From Zarea fungicola (Eukaryota; Ascomycota; Sordariomycetes; Hypocreales; Cordycipitaceae): a stretch of 64,000 nt of DNA. The position numbers were made by a program, and so were the translations under genes. Below, in pieces: positions 10,518 through 21,669 of this stretch. The stretch covers positions 1-64,000 of the forward strand of contig FWCC01000157.1 in the NCBI GenBank assembly GCA_900169235.1, in the 5' to 3' direction. The number at the start of each line of letters is the position of its first letter. The first letter of the stretch is position 1. The notes below the pieces were generated by a model, which ran no database searches, was not told the DNA's origin, and worked only from the letters and a program-made list of their open reading frames with translations.

Positions 10518-13500
10518 ATGGCTCCGAATCGCAATGACGCGGCCCCGCGCTCGGCCCAAGATGCCTCTGCTGCTGTCCCTGATGCCAACACACAAAGGAA
10601 TCGCTCACCACAAGCGTCGCGCATGACTATTACCGCACGATCCAACACCGACCCCGGCCTGTCCCACGGCGGCCGGAGGAGCACCAGTGCAGCCAGGTCT
10701 CCCACGGCCGACACGGCTGGCAACTCTCTGCATACCCATCATGAACTCGAAACTATACACTCAAGGGCTCCTCTCTCGACCACCGCATCCGCCCATATGC
10801 CCAGATCCTATCCCGACCATGTCGCCAACAGCGCCGCCTCGGTCGCTGCCAGCAACTCCATTGGCGAGACCAAAGCCTCTCTTCGCGACAGGCTTGGCGG
10901 TCTTCGTCTAGATCCCTTTTCCGACAACAAGCGACGGAGGCGGATGCATGGCCTTCTATGGAAGGAAAGGGCAAGAGAACGAGTGGCTGCAGCCTATCAA
11001 ACCATCATCATCGAGGGCCTCTTACGCCGCAAGCCGCTACCTCCCTCGCGCGACGGCAGACACATTCCCGTGAACCCTCCCGAGCCCGGTGGCCAACTGA
11101 CGGACGAGCGCAGTGGCGCACACTACTGCAGCAACTTTATTCGCTCCTCCCGATATACCGTATACGACTTTGTCCCCAAGCAGCTCCTCTTCCAGTTTAG
11201 CAAGCTAGGCAACTTTTACTTTCTCGTCCTCGGCATTCTCCAGACCATTCCAGGCCTCAGTACCGTCGGCCGCTGGACAACCATTGGCCCGCTCCTTGCC
11301 TTTGTCGCCTTCAGCATGGCCAAGGAAGGCCTCGACGACTACCGCCGCTACCAGCTCGACAAGTCCGAGAATAGAAGCACCGCTCTCATCTTGTCGCGAA
11401 ACGATGGCCGCAAGCGACAGACGCCTCAGATGAAAATGGCCGTGCATCGGTTCAAGAGCCGCCAGGAAAAGTCGCAGGTAGATGTCGACCAAGTGCCATT
11501 GAGTGACCTCGAGCCCACTGGCTCAATGTCCGGCGCGGGCTGCTCCGACTGGGTTGAGCTCGATTGGCAGCAAATCCGCGTAGGCGACATTGTCCGCTTG
11601 CACCGCGACCAGAATATCCCCGCCGACATTGTCCTGCTCCATGCCACAGGCCCCAACCATGTTGCCTACATTGAGACCATGGCCCTGGATGGCGAAACCA
11701 ATCTAAAGGCAAAGCAAGCCTTGCCCGCCCTCGCCAACCGCTGCATGACCTTGACGGGACTGCGCGAGACCCAAGCTACCGTTATATCCGAAGATCCCAA
11801 CATTGACCTCTACAGCTACGATGGCAGAGTCATTGTAGACGGCGAGACGCTACCCCTGACCCTCAGCAATGTTGTCTACCGTGGCTCGACACTGCGAAAC
11901 ACCTCCGAGGCCATCGGTCTGGTCGTCAACTCTGGTGAAGAGTGCAAGATTCGAATGAATGCCCACAAAAATGTGCGCACAAAGAAGCCCGCCATGCAAT
12001 CCGCCGTCAACAAGATCATCCTCTTTCAAATCTTCATTGTCCTAATGCTTGCTGTCGGCTTCACCATTGGCTACTACCTCTGGGAGGATCGCACCGAGGA
12101 TAAGTCCTTCTACCTCTTCCAACCAGGCTCGTACGACGCCGCCGTATCCTTTAAAGAAATCTTTTTTGGCTTTCTCATCATGTTCAACACTCTCATTCCG
12201 CTTTCCCTCTACATCAGCTTGGAAATCGTAAAGCTGGGCCAGCTTCTCCTACTCCACGACGTCGACATGTACGACCCCGTCTCCGACACCCCAATGGTTG
12301 CCAACACGACCACCATTTTGGAAAATCTGGGTCAAGTCAGCCATGTGTTTTCTGACAAGACTGGCACTCTGACGGAGAATCTCATGAGGTTTCGCAAGCT
12401 GTCTGTCGCCGGCATCTCTGTCTTGCACGACATGGACGTCTTGAGAGACGAACAAGCAAAAAAGAAAAAGTTCGAATCCTACAAAGTCTCCAAAAAGCGC
12501 GGCAAGCAGCAGGCTCATACCCATGCTCATCATGCCTTGGCAGAGCCAGTTGGCCGTGCATCGACTGGCTCCTTTACCCATTGGAAGTCTTCCGTCAAAC
12601 CGAATGATGAGCCCGATATGAAGACTGAAGATTTGCTTGAGTACATTCGCTCCAAGCCACACTCTGCATTTTCTCGCAAGGCCAAGCACTTCCTTCTCTG
12701 CATTGCGCTTTGCCACACGTGCTTGCCCGAGTACAAAGAGGACGGCTCCATCGATTTCCAAGCAGCCTCTCCCGACGAGCTCGCGCTTGTCCAGGCCGCG
12801 CAAGACCTTGGCTTCCTCCTCATTGACCGCCCAGCGCAGAGCATCACGCTCCAAACCGTTGATGATGATGGCAACAACGTTGCTCACTCGTACCAAGTCC
12901 TAGACGTCATCGAGTTTACCAGTCAGCGAAAGCGCATGTCCATTATTGTTCGCATGCCCGACAACACCATCTGCGTTATTTGCAAGGGCGCTGACAATGT
13001 AATTACATCCCGGCTCAAGCTTAGCCATCTTGCAGAGCAGAAAGCCCGAGATATTGGCCGCCGCGCCAGCATGCGAAAGACGTTTGAAAAGAACAAGGCA
13101 CTCCACCGAATGAGCACACAGATGAGCATTCGCTCGACGCCAAGGAACAGCCTTACCATGCGCAACCGCGAATCCACCGACGTGCGCGACAGCATACGCT
13201 ACAGTATTGGCCGTCGTTCTGTGGATGCTGCCCGGTTGGCGGAAGGAGCAACAACATCGCGCATGCAGAGGCGACGAACTGAAGAGATGGGTGCAACTAG
13301 ACAGTCGGCCGACTTGCTCAGATCCAATCGCCTGAGCCTCGGCCGCGGCGCTTCGTTTGACATTATTGATCGTCGCGTGGACGAAACCCTGGCTACCAGT
13401 GATGCCGCCATTTTCGAAAAATGCTTTCAGCACGTTGACGATTTCGCCACCGAAGGACTGCGCACACTGCTCTATGGCTACCGCTACATTGACGAAGAAA

Positions 13501-15275
13501 CCTATACAAAGTGGAAGGCCCAGTATCGCGAAGCTGAAACGAGCTTGGTGGATCGCCAGAAACGCATCGAAGAAGCCGGTGACTTGATTGAACACAAGTT
13601 TGATCTAGCCGGTGCGACTGCCATTGAAGACAAGTTGCAGGATGGTGTTCCAGAGACGATTGACAAGTTGTGCCGTGCCAACATCAAGGTGTGGATGCTC
13701 ACTGGTGACAAGCGCGAAACGGCCATCAACATTGCTCATTCGGCGCACGTATGCAAGCCCTTCTCTGAACTCTACATTCTCGATGCACTTGCCGCCATCA
13801 GCCTGACTGATCAGCTCACCATGACTTTGAACGATGTAAGCCGTGGCATGGTACCTCATACCGTTCTTGTGGTCGATGGCCAGACGCTCACCAAGATTGA
13901 TGCCGATGACGACCTCTCCATTCTGTTTTACGACTTGGTTGTTCGCGTCGACTCCATCATCTGCTGCCGAGCCTCTCCCTCACAAAAGGCCGATCTCGTC
14001 AAGGCTATCCGACGCTATGTACCCAACAGCATGACCCTTGCCATTGGCGACGGTGCCAACGACATTGGAATGATTCAAGCCTCCCACGTGGGTATCGGCA
14101 TCTCTGGTCGCGAGGGTCTTCAGGCTGCCCGAATCGCCGATTACTCCATTGCGCAATTCCGTTTCCTACAGAAGCTTCTCCTCGTTCACGGCCGCTGGAA
14201 CTATCTCCGCACGGGCAAGTATGTCCTGGCCACGTTTTGGAAAGAAATCTTCTTCTATCTCGTACAGGCCCACTTCCAGCGCTTCAATGGCTACACTGGC
14301 ACGTCCCTCTACCAGTCTACGAGTCTAACCCTCTTCAACACACTCTTCTCGTCGCTAGCCGTCATTCTTCCCGGCATATTCGAGCGAGACTTGCGTGCCG
14401 AGACGCTCCTGGCTGTGCCGGAGCTCTACACCTTTGGACAGCGCAACAAGGCATTCAACTACCGCCTGTACATTGGATGGATGCTCATGGGCATCGCCGG
14501 CAGCTTCGCCGTCTACTACGTAACCTGGGCCATGTACAATTCGGCGCTCTTCACCGAGGACACGTCGCTCTACGCCATGGGCACCATTTGCTTCACTGTC
14601 GGCGTCGTGTTTATCAACACGAAGCTATTTCTTATTGAGCTGCACAGCAAGACCATTATTACCTTTGGCGGCTATATTCTTACTACGGGCGGGTGGTTCA
14701 TCTGGCTGCTGATTCTGAGCAAAGCCCTGTCCAAGACGATGGGCATCTACCTCGTCCACGATACCTTTATTCACAACTTTGGCGCTCACTTGTCCTGGTG
14801 GACGACACTTCTGCTAGCCCTCTCGGCGCCGGTGATTCTGGAGCTCGTTGTGCAGGGCGTGCGGCGCGTGTATTGGCCGACGGATCAGGATCTTATGCAG
14901 CGCCTGGAGAGGGAGAATGATGTCCAGCAGCTGCGTGAGATGTTTGAACAGGATCCAGAAGCGCAGCATAACCAGAATGATGAGGACCAGCAGCAGCAGC
15001 AGCATCATACACCTCACCAGCACACGTTTAACGAACCGGACCAGCGAGGAAGGAAATCTGACCTTGCGATTCCCAAAGTCAGTCGTGAAGTCTCGAGGAG
15101 TCCTGCCGGTTACCGCCTTTCTCAATCGGATCTGCAGCAGCAGCAGCAGAATCGACGCTCCATTGTCCGCGCCAGTACGGATGAATATCAACCTCCTCGC
15201 TTTACACCCCCGGCAGAGGAACGCGACAATCCGTTTGAGAGTTTGCCTAAACGCCACCACGGCAGCAATGAATAA
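10518..15275 (+). CDS. P4-type phospholipid-translocating ATPase (flippase), Dnf3-like
   Basis: A lipid flippase that moves phospholipids from the outer/lumenal to the cytosolic leaflet of Golgi, endosomal or plasma membranes, usually with a CDC50-type partner. It is one uninterrupted frame of 1585 residues from the ATG at 10518. P-type landmarks are in order: the P4-characteristic DGETN at about 391-395 (actuator region), the phosphorylation motif DKTGTLT with Asp613, a nucleotide-binding domain, and the hinge motif GDGAND at about 1177-1182. Several membrane segments follow in the C-terminal third. The N-terminal 190 residues are polar and low-complexity. A long Arg/Ser-rich insert (about 850-960) lies within the nucleotide-binding region, and the tail carries short poly-Gln runs. 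Length and inserts fit the Dnf3/DnfD subfamily better than Drs2 or Neo1. The P4 class is certain; the subclass is tentative. Confidence 0.95.
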   Translation: MAPNRNDAAPRSAQDASAAVPDANTQRNRSPQASRMTITARSNTDPGLSHGGRRSTSAARSPTADTAGNSLHTHHELETIHSRAPLSTTASAHMPRSYPDHVANSAASVAASNSIGETKASLRDRLGGLRLDPFSDNKRRRRMHGLLWKERARERVAAAYQTIIIEGLLRRKPLPPSRDGRHIPVNPPEPGGQLTDERSGAHYCSNFIRSSRYTVYDFVPKQLLFQFSKLGNFYFLVLGILQTIPGLSTVGRWTTIGPLLAFVAFSMAKEGLDDYRRYQLDKSENRSTALILSRNDGRKRQTPQMKMAVHRFKSRQEKSQVDVDQVPLSDLEPTGSMSGAGCSDWVELDWQQIRVGDIVRLHRDQNIPADIVLLHATGPNHVAYIETMALDGETNLKAKQALPALANRCMTLTGLRETQATVISEDPNIDLYSYDGRVIVDGETLPLTLSNVVYRGSTLRNTSEAIGLVVNSGEECKIRMNAHKNVRTKKPAMQSAVNKIILFQIFIVLMLAVGFTIGYYLWEDRTEDKSFYLFQPGSYDAAVSFKEIFFGFLIMFNTLIPLSLYISLEIVKLGQLLLLHDVDMYDPVSDTPMVANTTTILENLGQVSHVFSDKTGTLTENLMRFRKLSVAGISVLHDMDVLRDEQAKKKKFESYKVSKKRGKQQAHTHAHHALAEPVGRASTGSFTHWKSSVKPNDEPDMKTEDLLEYIRSKPHSAFSRKAKHFLLCIALCHTCLPEYKEDGSIDFQAASPDELALVQAAQDLGFLLIDRPAQSITLQTVDDDGNNVAHSYQVLDVIEFTSQRKRMSIIVRMPDNTICVICKGADNVITSRLKLSHLAEQKARDIGRRASMRKTFEKNKALHRMSTQMSIRSTPRNSLTMRNRESTDVRDSIRYSIGRRSVDAARLAEGATTSRMQRRRTEEMGATRQSADLLRSNRLSLGRGASFDIIDRRVDETLATSDAAIFEKCFQHVDDFATEGLRTLLYGYRYIDEETYTKWKAQYREAETSLVDRQKRIEEAGDLIEHKFDLAGATAIEDKLQDGVPETIDKLCRANIKVWMLTGDKRETAINIAHSAHVCKPFSELYILDALAAISLTDQLTMTLNDVSRGMVPHTVLVVDGQTLTKIDADDDLSILFYDLVVRVDSIICCRASPSQKADLVKAIRRYVPNSMTLAIGDGANDIGMIQASHVGIGISGREGLQAARIADYSIAQFRFLQKLLLVHGRWNYLRTGKYVLATFWKEIFFYLVQAHFQRFNGYTGTSLYQSTSLTLFNTLFSSLAVILPGIFERDLRAETLLAVPELYTFGQRNKAFNYRLYIGWMLMGIAGSFAVYYVTWAMYNSALFTEDTSLYAMGTICFTVGVVFINTKLFLIELHSKTIITFGGYILTTGGWFIWLLILSKALSKTMGIYLVHDTFIHNFGAHLSWWTTLLLALSAPVILELVVQGVRRVYWPTDQDLMQRLERENDVQQLREMFEQDPEAQHNQNDEDQQQQQHHTPHQHTFNEPDQRGRKSDLAIPKVSREVSRSPAGYRLSQSDLQQQQQNRRSIVRASTDEYQPPRFTPPAEERDNPFESLPKRHHGSNE

Positions 15276-17251
15276 ACCCACCTGCAAAATTTTTCCGAGA
15301 TGAATTAATGTTGCAGATGTTGCAGATGTTGCAGATGATGTTGCAGATGATGTTGAAGATGATTCTGTATATTTTTACTCCTCCCTTTTTATCCCCCCCT
15401 TTTATTCCCCCTTTTATTCCCCCTTTTGCTTGCTCTGTTTGTCCTTTTATTCATTAACATTACTTTGTTGCATTACATGGCATTATTGTGGCGGCTGGTG
15501 ATCCTTTGCCTTTTATGCATATAGAGAAGCGAGTTGAATTTACTAAAATAGTAGTATATACTAACTAAATATCATACGTTTATATATCGATATATGCCTG
15601 AGTAGAATCAAGTCAAGTGTAATCTACAATTCGTAGAGGATATCTAAACTCTACCGTCCCTTTTCGCAGATGACCGCAGAATCGACCTCAAGTTGAGCCT
15701 CCCAGTCTTTCCTATGATTTGATCCCCGAGTTTCTTTGCAAGTTACGCCTCTATGGCTCCTGCCTATGTGCTGAATTCAATTTGCCATTCTTATTTACTG
15801 CGTATGAATCTGTTGCATCATGGAAACCAGTGGAGTCGTCGAACGATTTGTTGGCTAGTTGGCCGGGAATAAACTAGCTCAGTCTACAGCCTACAAGGTA
15901 TAGTCGAGCCGGTATATAGTCGTTATACAGCCCATTTATTATAGCCAAGTCCCGGCTAGTCACTATAGTTTGGGAGCCACATTTCCAGTGAAAATAAGGC
16001 AGATTGCAACTAAAACAAGGCCCAAAACAAGGTTCCCGCTCAAAAAGGCGGCCATCTATCTATCGGTGGCTGGGCGTGGTTGGTTGCAGTGGGTGAAGAC
16101 ATGTCAGGGCACCGCGGAACTGTCAGGCTCCCACTGAGGATAAGAATTGGTTGGCACTTTGGACCCATGAGTCCTTTTCTAGCAATTCTCTCGGACTTGA
16201 TGAACCTACGACTCCAGTTTGAACTGGAGGGGAGGGTTGGCCCCCGTTATGTAAGTCGGCGAACATATTAGTGTACCGGGCTGTCAAACTATGGATAATT
16301 TGCGCCGCCGCTCCGTTTCTCTACATCTTACAGGGCGATACAAGGCAATGGGGTCCTCTTGGCTGGGGGTGGCTATGTATCTGGCTCGCAGCCGGGTTCT
16401 TGGCTGCCGCGCCATGGCCTGAGCCATACACACACTGCAGAAGGCGGAGGAACAGTCGAAAAACCACATCAACCTTGCCGTTTTTAAACTACGTAGTACG
16501 CAGGCTATTTATTTAACTAGCGCATTGATCTATCTTTGCCCAAAAAAGCCTAGGAATCATCTGGCAGGGTCTAACCATGGCGCTGGAGACTGACAAGCAC
16601 TAGCCCTGCACCTTTCGGCAGTCATGAAATTAATAAAGGAACATGCGGGTAGGAGGGGGGAAAACATGCGTTTTAGATGGGCAGGCAAAGTGACTTGTCG
16701 TATTTTTTCAGCCATCAAAGCCAGGATTGTTTGCTGTCCCTAAAACAAGTCTCGCCCCCCGTGCCCTAGCTTTGCCACGCTGGACAGGTTAAAAAAATTC
16801 CGAAAAAAAAAGAAAAAAGAGAGATTGAAGCCTAGTTTAATCGATGATGGGGAACGTAGACTAGAAGGGAAAAAAATGGCCCTCCTTTCCTCGTTCGCTC
16901 TTCACCGAATGTTTACCACCCCCAAGGCTTTTCTCAATCCGCCTTTCTACCCCTAGGATTCCGAGCTACCCTTTCTCATGTACATGGCCTCTTCCGCGGT
17001 GCGACCCCCCCTTCCTATCAGTAACTAGTAGCTAATAGTTGCCTTGGCCGGATTCGTCTGTGGTTTCATGCTCCCCGGCCCCTCCTTTATTTCCCGTGCG
17101 GGCATAGCGTCAAGCTTTGACAAGAAGTGCGACCTGCCTTGTCGGACCTCGTTCCAAACGATTTGTACAGGCCAGCCGGGAAAAAAAAAAAAAGAACCGT
17201 TCGTCCTTTGTGATACAGTAAACCAATCTCTGTCGGCCAAACCCGTCCATC
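15276..17251. other. Intergenic, no gene recognised
   Basis: Apart from the minisatellite, the stretch holds C/T-rich 3' UTR sequence to about 15440, an A/T-rich patch around 15540-15600, and a mixed-composition region with no domain-bearing frame. The last 200 bp upstream of the methyltransferase contain poly-A and C/T runs typical of a promoter. Confidence 0.55.
15308..15361. repeat. 9-bp minisatellite in the flippase 3' UTR
   Basis: ATGTTGCAG is repeated five times, the last copy with one substitution, and some copies are separated by an extra ATG triplet. It starts 33 bp after the flippase stop codon, so it is very likely transcribed as 3' UTR. Triplet-based expansions of this kind are usually length-variable. 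Confidence 0.85.
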
Positions 17252-18961
17252 ATGGCATCGCATGAGCAAGTGTCGGGGGCAGGCCATTTTCCAATCGACG
17301 ACAACAGGGAGAGGGAGGGAGCTGCCGACGCTGCTGCTGGCCATTCCGCGGCTAGTCCGGCTGCTGCAGCTAGAGAAGTCATCGGTGAAGAAGATGCAGC
17401 AGCAGCAGCGACGACATCACATCCTGCGGCCCCGGCTCATGTAGTGGCGGCGCTGCCGTCTGCGCATACACAGGCGCTGCCGTCACCATCGCCAGCGCCG
17501 CCGGCATGGCTGGCCCAAGTAATCAATAGAGACCCGTCGCCATCACCAGCCCCCGAGCCGGTGGTACCAGCGGCGGAGGCGGCGCAATTCCAACAGAGGG
17601 AGGAGGCATCGCCAGGAGCAGCAGTAGCAGCAGTAGCAGCAGCGGCAGCAGCAGTACCCCCGGGCTGGACCACGACCCAGCAAGGGTTTGACAGAGAGTC
17701 GTCCCCCTCGGCACCGCAGGCGTGGATGGCCGAGGCGCCGCCCATTGAGCCCGCCGGCAGCGAGGAGGTGAGCGACGATGAGTTCATTGCGAATGACGTC
17801 GACTCGGATCTGGTGAGCGTCACATCCAGCGTGTACGCGCACACGTATGAGCGCGGACGCCGCTACCAGTCATTTAAAAACAGTCGCTATCCCATTCCCA
17901 ACGACGACCAGGAGCAGACGAGAGAGGACATGAAGCATGTCATGCTCATGGAAATCACAAATGGAGAGCTCTTCTTCTCACCCACGGGTAAAAACCCACA
18001 GAAAATTGTCGATATTGGAACTGGCACAGGTGTGATTTCTCCTTGGGACCTTTTCCCCTTGAATATATTTTGTTGAGCTAATTCAAAAGTTAGGAATTTG
18101 GGCCATTGAAGGTTACTATGCCACTGCCATGCCGCGCCTTTCATTGACTTCTGGCTAACCCCCTTTTTTTCTTTCGTTATCAGTTGGCGACGCATATCCC
18201 AGTGCATCGGTGCTAGGAATAGATTTGACACCAATTCAGCCTCTTTGGGTCCCGCCAAATGTAGAGTTCATTGTCGACGATTGCGAAAAGGATTGGTTGC
18301 TCGAAAATGTCGACCTCGCCCACTTCCGCTTCATGGCCATGATTCTCAAAAACGTTCCCCTTGTTATGGAGCATGCATATGCGTAAGTTCAAAACTAGTC
18401 TTTTCTTTGCTTTCACGAGCTGCCTGAAGGGTATTTATATATGCATGTACATATATTTACTCGTGGTTTTGTAGCGCCCTGCGGCCTGGTGGATGGATCG
18501 AGTTTCAGGAGCTTTTGGGTATGCCCTTCTCCGACGACAGGACGATGAAGGACGACGATCCGTTCAAGGTCCTGTACGAGCTCGCCGGCCAAGCCTACGC
18601 AAAGCTCGGCCTCAGCACATCGCTACCAGCCGAGCTGGAGCCCATGCTTCTCGCCGCCGGCTTCGAAAACATCCACTGCCGCGTCATCAAAGTACCCATC
18701 GGCACATGGGCCAAGGACAAGACCATGCGACTGGTCGGCCTGTACCAGAAGACCGCCGTCACCGATTTCATCTCGACACTGGCCGTGCGGCCGTTTCAGG
18801 CGCTGGGCATGTCGGAGCAGGAAGCGCAGGTGAGACTGGCGCTGGCCCGACAGGCTCTAGATGAGCCCCATGTGCACAGATACTTTAACTATTATTTCTG
18901 GTATGCGCAAAAACCAGCGGCAGATGACGAAGCTGCCGATGACGATGACAACTTTGACTAG
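17252..18961 (+). CDS. SAM-dependent methyltransferase, LaeA-like (TAM-type), with an 18-nt microexon
   Basis: Predicted class I methyltransferase. Four exons are inferred: 17252-18029, 18094-18111, 18184-18382 and 18475-18961, giving 493 residues. The first reading frame stops inside an intron soon after the start of SAM motif I (VDIGTGTG). The motif is completed only by an 18-nt exon encoding IWAIE, flanked by TTAG and GTTACT, followed by VGDAYPSASVLGIDL in exon 3. The spliced motif I is at about 253-265 and the acidic post-I segment follows. Exon 4 starts with the LRPGGWIE post-motif loop. The N-terminal 170 residues are Ala/Pro-rich and encoded by GCN repeats, and the C-terminus is acidic. 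LaeA-like proteins are often nuclear regulators of secondary metabolism or development, but many paralogues exist and the substrate is unknown. The microexon is strongly supported by protein continuity; the GTTACT donor is weak. Confidence 0.85.
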
Positions 18962-19513
18962 AAAAGGAAGGGGCTGCTCTGTCTGGCATATGGGGTAATC
19001 AAGTTTTGACTCGTGTAATCCCGCCAATATGGGCTGGGCAAATTCCTTTCATGTTTTTGATGTTTTTAACGCGATTCCAGGGGAGCATTCAAGGATTATG
19101 ATGAGCATGAAAACTAAACAGCGTTTATAATTTACGTCTCTTACATTGTCTACACACTTCCATGATCTTCTGTTGTAAATTCACTTCCATGTCCTTCCAA
19201 GTGTACATTTACTTCCATGACCTTCTTCACGAAGAGCCTCAATCATGGTTTAAACTGGACCATCTCCACTTTGACTCGCAGGGCGCGCCCGTGGAAATAA
19301 GCAACCTAGAATCTTGAATCTCAGCCGCCAAAGACGAGGTGAGTGGTCGTTAAAGTATATGTATTAAAAGAGAGTACTGATCTTGCAGTAGCTTCAGATC
19401 ATTTCGTCACCCAATCGAATCCTTCAACTTGACAGCAGCGCCCTGCCACAATTAACTCTCCCACCATAGTCTCTCAAACACATCATACTCACAAACACAC
19501 CATTGATTAAAAA
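18962..19513. other. Intergenic between methyltransferase and acetyltransferase
   Basis: A 550-bp spacer between two same-strand genes. It contains loosely repeated ACTTCCATG segments (around 19157-19225) and no coding potential. It should hold the 3' UTR of the first gene and the promoter of the second. Confidence 0.6.
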
Positions 19514-20011
19514 ATGGCCGAGGTTCTCATCCGCGAGCATAGACCAGGTGATATCGGCTACATCATCCACCGCCACGGCGTCATCTACTCGGAGCTCTGC
19601 AACTGGGGCACCGAGTTTGAGGCGTGGGTGGCCCGCATCATGGCCTCCTTCATTGAAAACTACGACCCGGAGCTCGAGCGGTGCTGGATCGCGGAGCGCG
19701 ACGGCCGCTTCCAGGGGAGCGTCATGGTCTGCAAGGCGGAAGCCGAAGAGCCGGGCACGGCCAAGATACGGGTGCTCCTCGTGGAGCCCGAGGCGCGAGG
19801 GCTGGGCCTGGGTAAGACGCTGTCGCGGCGGTGCGTCGACTTTGCGCGCGAAAAGGGATATAAAAAGGTCATGCTGATTACGCAGAGCAACCTGAGCGCC
19901 GCCCGCGGCATCTACACGTCGCTCGGGTTCAAGTGCGTGCGCAGCGCGCCGTCGGAGCACTTTGAGGCGACGGACTCGGAGGAGGAGACGTGGGAGCTTC
20001 AGCTGGTTTAG
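19514..20011 (+). CDS. GNAT family N-acetyltransferase
   Basis: A small acetyl-CoA-dependent N-acetyltransferase of 165 residues, intronless, with an ATG directly after an A-rich leader. The GNAT fold is visible: an N-terminal RxxRPGD-like strand, a beta4 strand (about 85-92) running into the acetyl-CoA pyrophosphate loop R-G-L-G-L-G at 95-100, and a C-terminal NLSAARGIYTSLGF segment (about 126-139) typical of motif B. Length and single-domain layout match MarR-associated/aminoglycoside-like GNATs widespread in fungi and bacteria. The substrate cannot be deduced. The gene is GC-rich with codon use like its neighbours. Confidence 0.9.
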   Translation: MAEVLIREHRPGDIGYIIHRHGVIYSELCNWGTEFEAWVARIMASFIENYDPELERCWIAERDGRFQGSVMVCKAEAEEPGTAKIRVLLVEPEARGLGLGKTLSRRCVDFAREKGYKKVMLITQSNLSAARGIYTSLGFKCVRSAPSEHFEATDSEEETWELQLV

Positions 20012-20591
20012 GCCAGGATGCGCCGAAGAGGGGCATCTATTTTTTTCCCTTGGGTTTTATTGGCGTAATATCGTCCGGAATTTTTGGCCATTTTTTTTCC
20101 ATGCCGGCGCGTGCATCGTGCGATGGGATTTTTGTGGCACAGCATCTTTGGAGTCTGGGACAAGGATTGAGACAGTCACAATGGCTCATGCTCAGCAATG
20201 CGCCTGATAGGTCTTCTGCCACACGCAGAATTTCTTTCTGGACACTGAGTGAACATCTTGCCGTGGCGAGTGCGTTTATGAAATCACTCTCCTAGCAATC
20301 TGTCATGTCTGTCATGACAGGCAGACAAAGCGTCCTTGACAAAGCAATTGTCCGCTCGTCTCATCTCCATTGCATCTCGATTCCAAGTAGCCCTGCTACG
20401 AATAGAGATTTTAGAAGCAAGGAAATAAAACACCTAATAGAACGAAACGACGCCATTTGCGCATCTCGACTGCTCCGTAGCGCGACAAAACGGTCATCAA
20501 ATTGGCTGCATTGTAATAGCTGCAAACGGTACAAGACTCTGTTCTCGCCAACTTGGCCTATAGAAGAAATGAGAAAAGACTCATCTAGCCG
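20012..20591. other. Intergenic between converging genes
   Basis: About 580 bp separate the 3' ends of the acetyltransferase (+) and the small zinc-finger gene (-). No domain-bearing frame is present. The sequence should contain both 3' UTRs. Confidence 0.55.
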
Positions 20592-20852
20592 CTACAGACG
20601 ACAAGCACAGGGCACAGTATGAGTTACACGCAGCTGCCGCACGTGCCGCCCGCTTCCATTACACAGAGTACACGTCTCGCTCAATCTTCCAAACTTCATT
20701 ATCCCTGTGCCTCCACATGATCTACACCAGACAGTTTGAGGAAGGAATGCGATCTGGCTTGCCTGCCCGGTGCCGCGACAGTCACGACACACCGGGGCAA
20801 TGGGCTCCGTTTGCGTTGTCGGCTTCTCTGGCTCATCTGGAGGTGGGCTCAT
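20592..20852 (-). CDS. Small DnaJ-type zinc-finger (CxxCxGxG repeat) protein
   Basis: An 86-residue protein. The first in-frame ATG is at 20852; the frame opens slightly upstream without an ATG. It carries three CxxCxGxG modules: CRDCRGTG at 22-29, CRSCGGTG at 43-50 and CTLCNGSG at 61-68. It ends in a truncated fourth module (Cys82 and Cys84, CACRL). In DnaJ/Hsp40 proteins four such modules bind two zinc ions and help hold unfolded substrates. Here there is no J domain and no C-terminal substrate domain, so it is a stand-alone zinc-finger protein. It could be a chaperone accessory factor or a relic. Confidence that it is a real gene is fair, because the Cys spacing is conserved in a frame without introns. 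Confidence 0.65.
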   Translation of the reverse strand: MSPPPDEPEKPTTQTEPIAPVCRDCRGTGQASQIAFLPQTVWCRSCGGTGIMKFGRLSETCTLCNGSGRHVRQLRVTHTVPCACRL

Positions 20853-21669
20853 GGTCAAGTGTGTCAAGGCGTCTCTTTCTTTTCTTTTTTCTTTCTTCTT
20901 TTATATTCTTGTGGCTTCTCAACTGAATAAGTTCATTGTCAGTAGATATCCCATAAACTTTCAAGGTACCATACCTGGTTGGCTGTCAGGGTGCGTGTAT
21001 GCGCGTCCGCTCGGAGAGGTTTGTGACGGACTTCAGCTATGTTTTCCCCGAAAAGCAGAAATGAGGGAATAGAAATTTACTTTGAAATGAGAAGATGAGG
21101 TAAAATAAAAAACTAGAGTAGTAGAATACTAGATTACAATTACTGAATTTATATAATATTTGGCCAAACTCTAGTATGAATCATCGTGCTTGTTCTCAAT
21201 TGCATTGTCTCTGTTCAATCAATCGGCACACGCGCTGGGCGATGAATGAAAAGGAAACAATAAAACCAACGGTGTAAAGCGGCTAGCTGTGTATAGCTAG
21301 AAGAAAGTGTTCTAATTCATGGTCGAGGATGTTCGGTGAAGAAGCCGGGCGGACACGAGGAGGTGCCAATACCGGCTCTGCGTAACCATGCCCGTTGCCA
21401 TTGTCGCACGATTCTTCAGCAGCTAAGATTAAATCAATAGGCAGACCTTCCGACATTTGTGTAACATGGGAGAGCTTACGGGAAGGCTAACATGGCATGG
21501 GGTGACACAATGACACGGCTGTGTCACCGTGACCCTCGACGGTCTTGAAGTCACATCAGGGAACCACCAGAGGTTTTCCCAGTATGATAGAATGATGTAT
21601 TAATTGCTAAAATTTCATTTGTGCCAGACCGCTTTCTTCTTCTTTGATGTTTGCATGAACTGCAGGAGT
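20853..21669. other. Intergenic, partly AT-rich
   Basis: The spacer between two minus-strand genes. About 21070-21180 is AT-rich. No coding frame with a recognisable domain was found. It should contain the promoter of the zinc-finger gene and the 3' UTR of the MFS gene. Confidence 0.55.

Noticed and set aside
12463..12476. B-box-like GTTCGAATCC sequence
   Set aside because: It lies inside the flippase coding sequence and no tRNA fold surrounds it.
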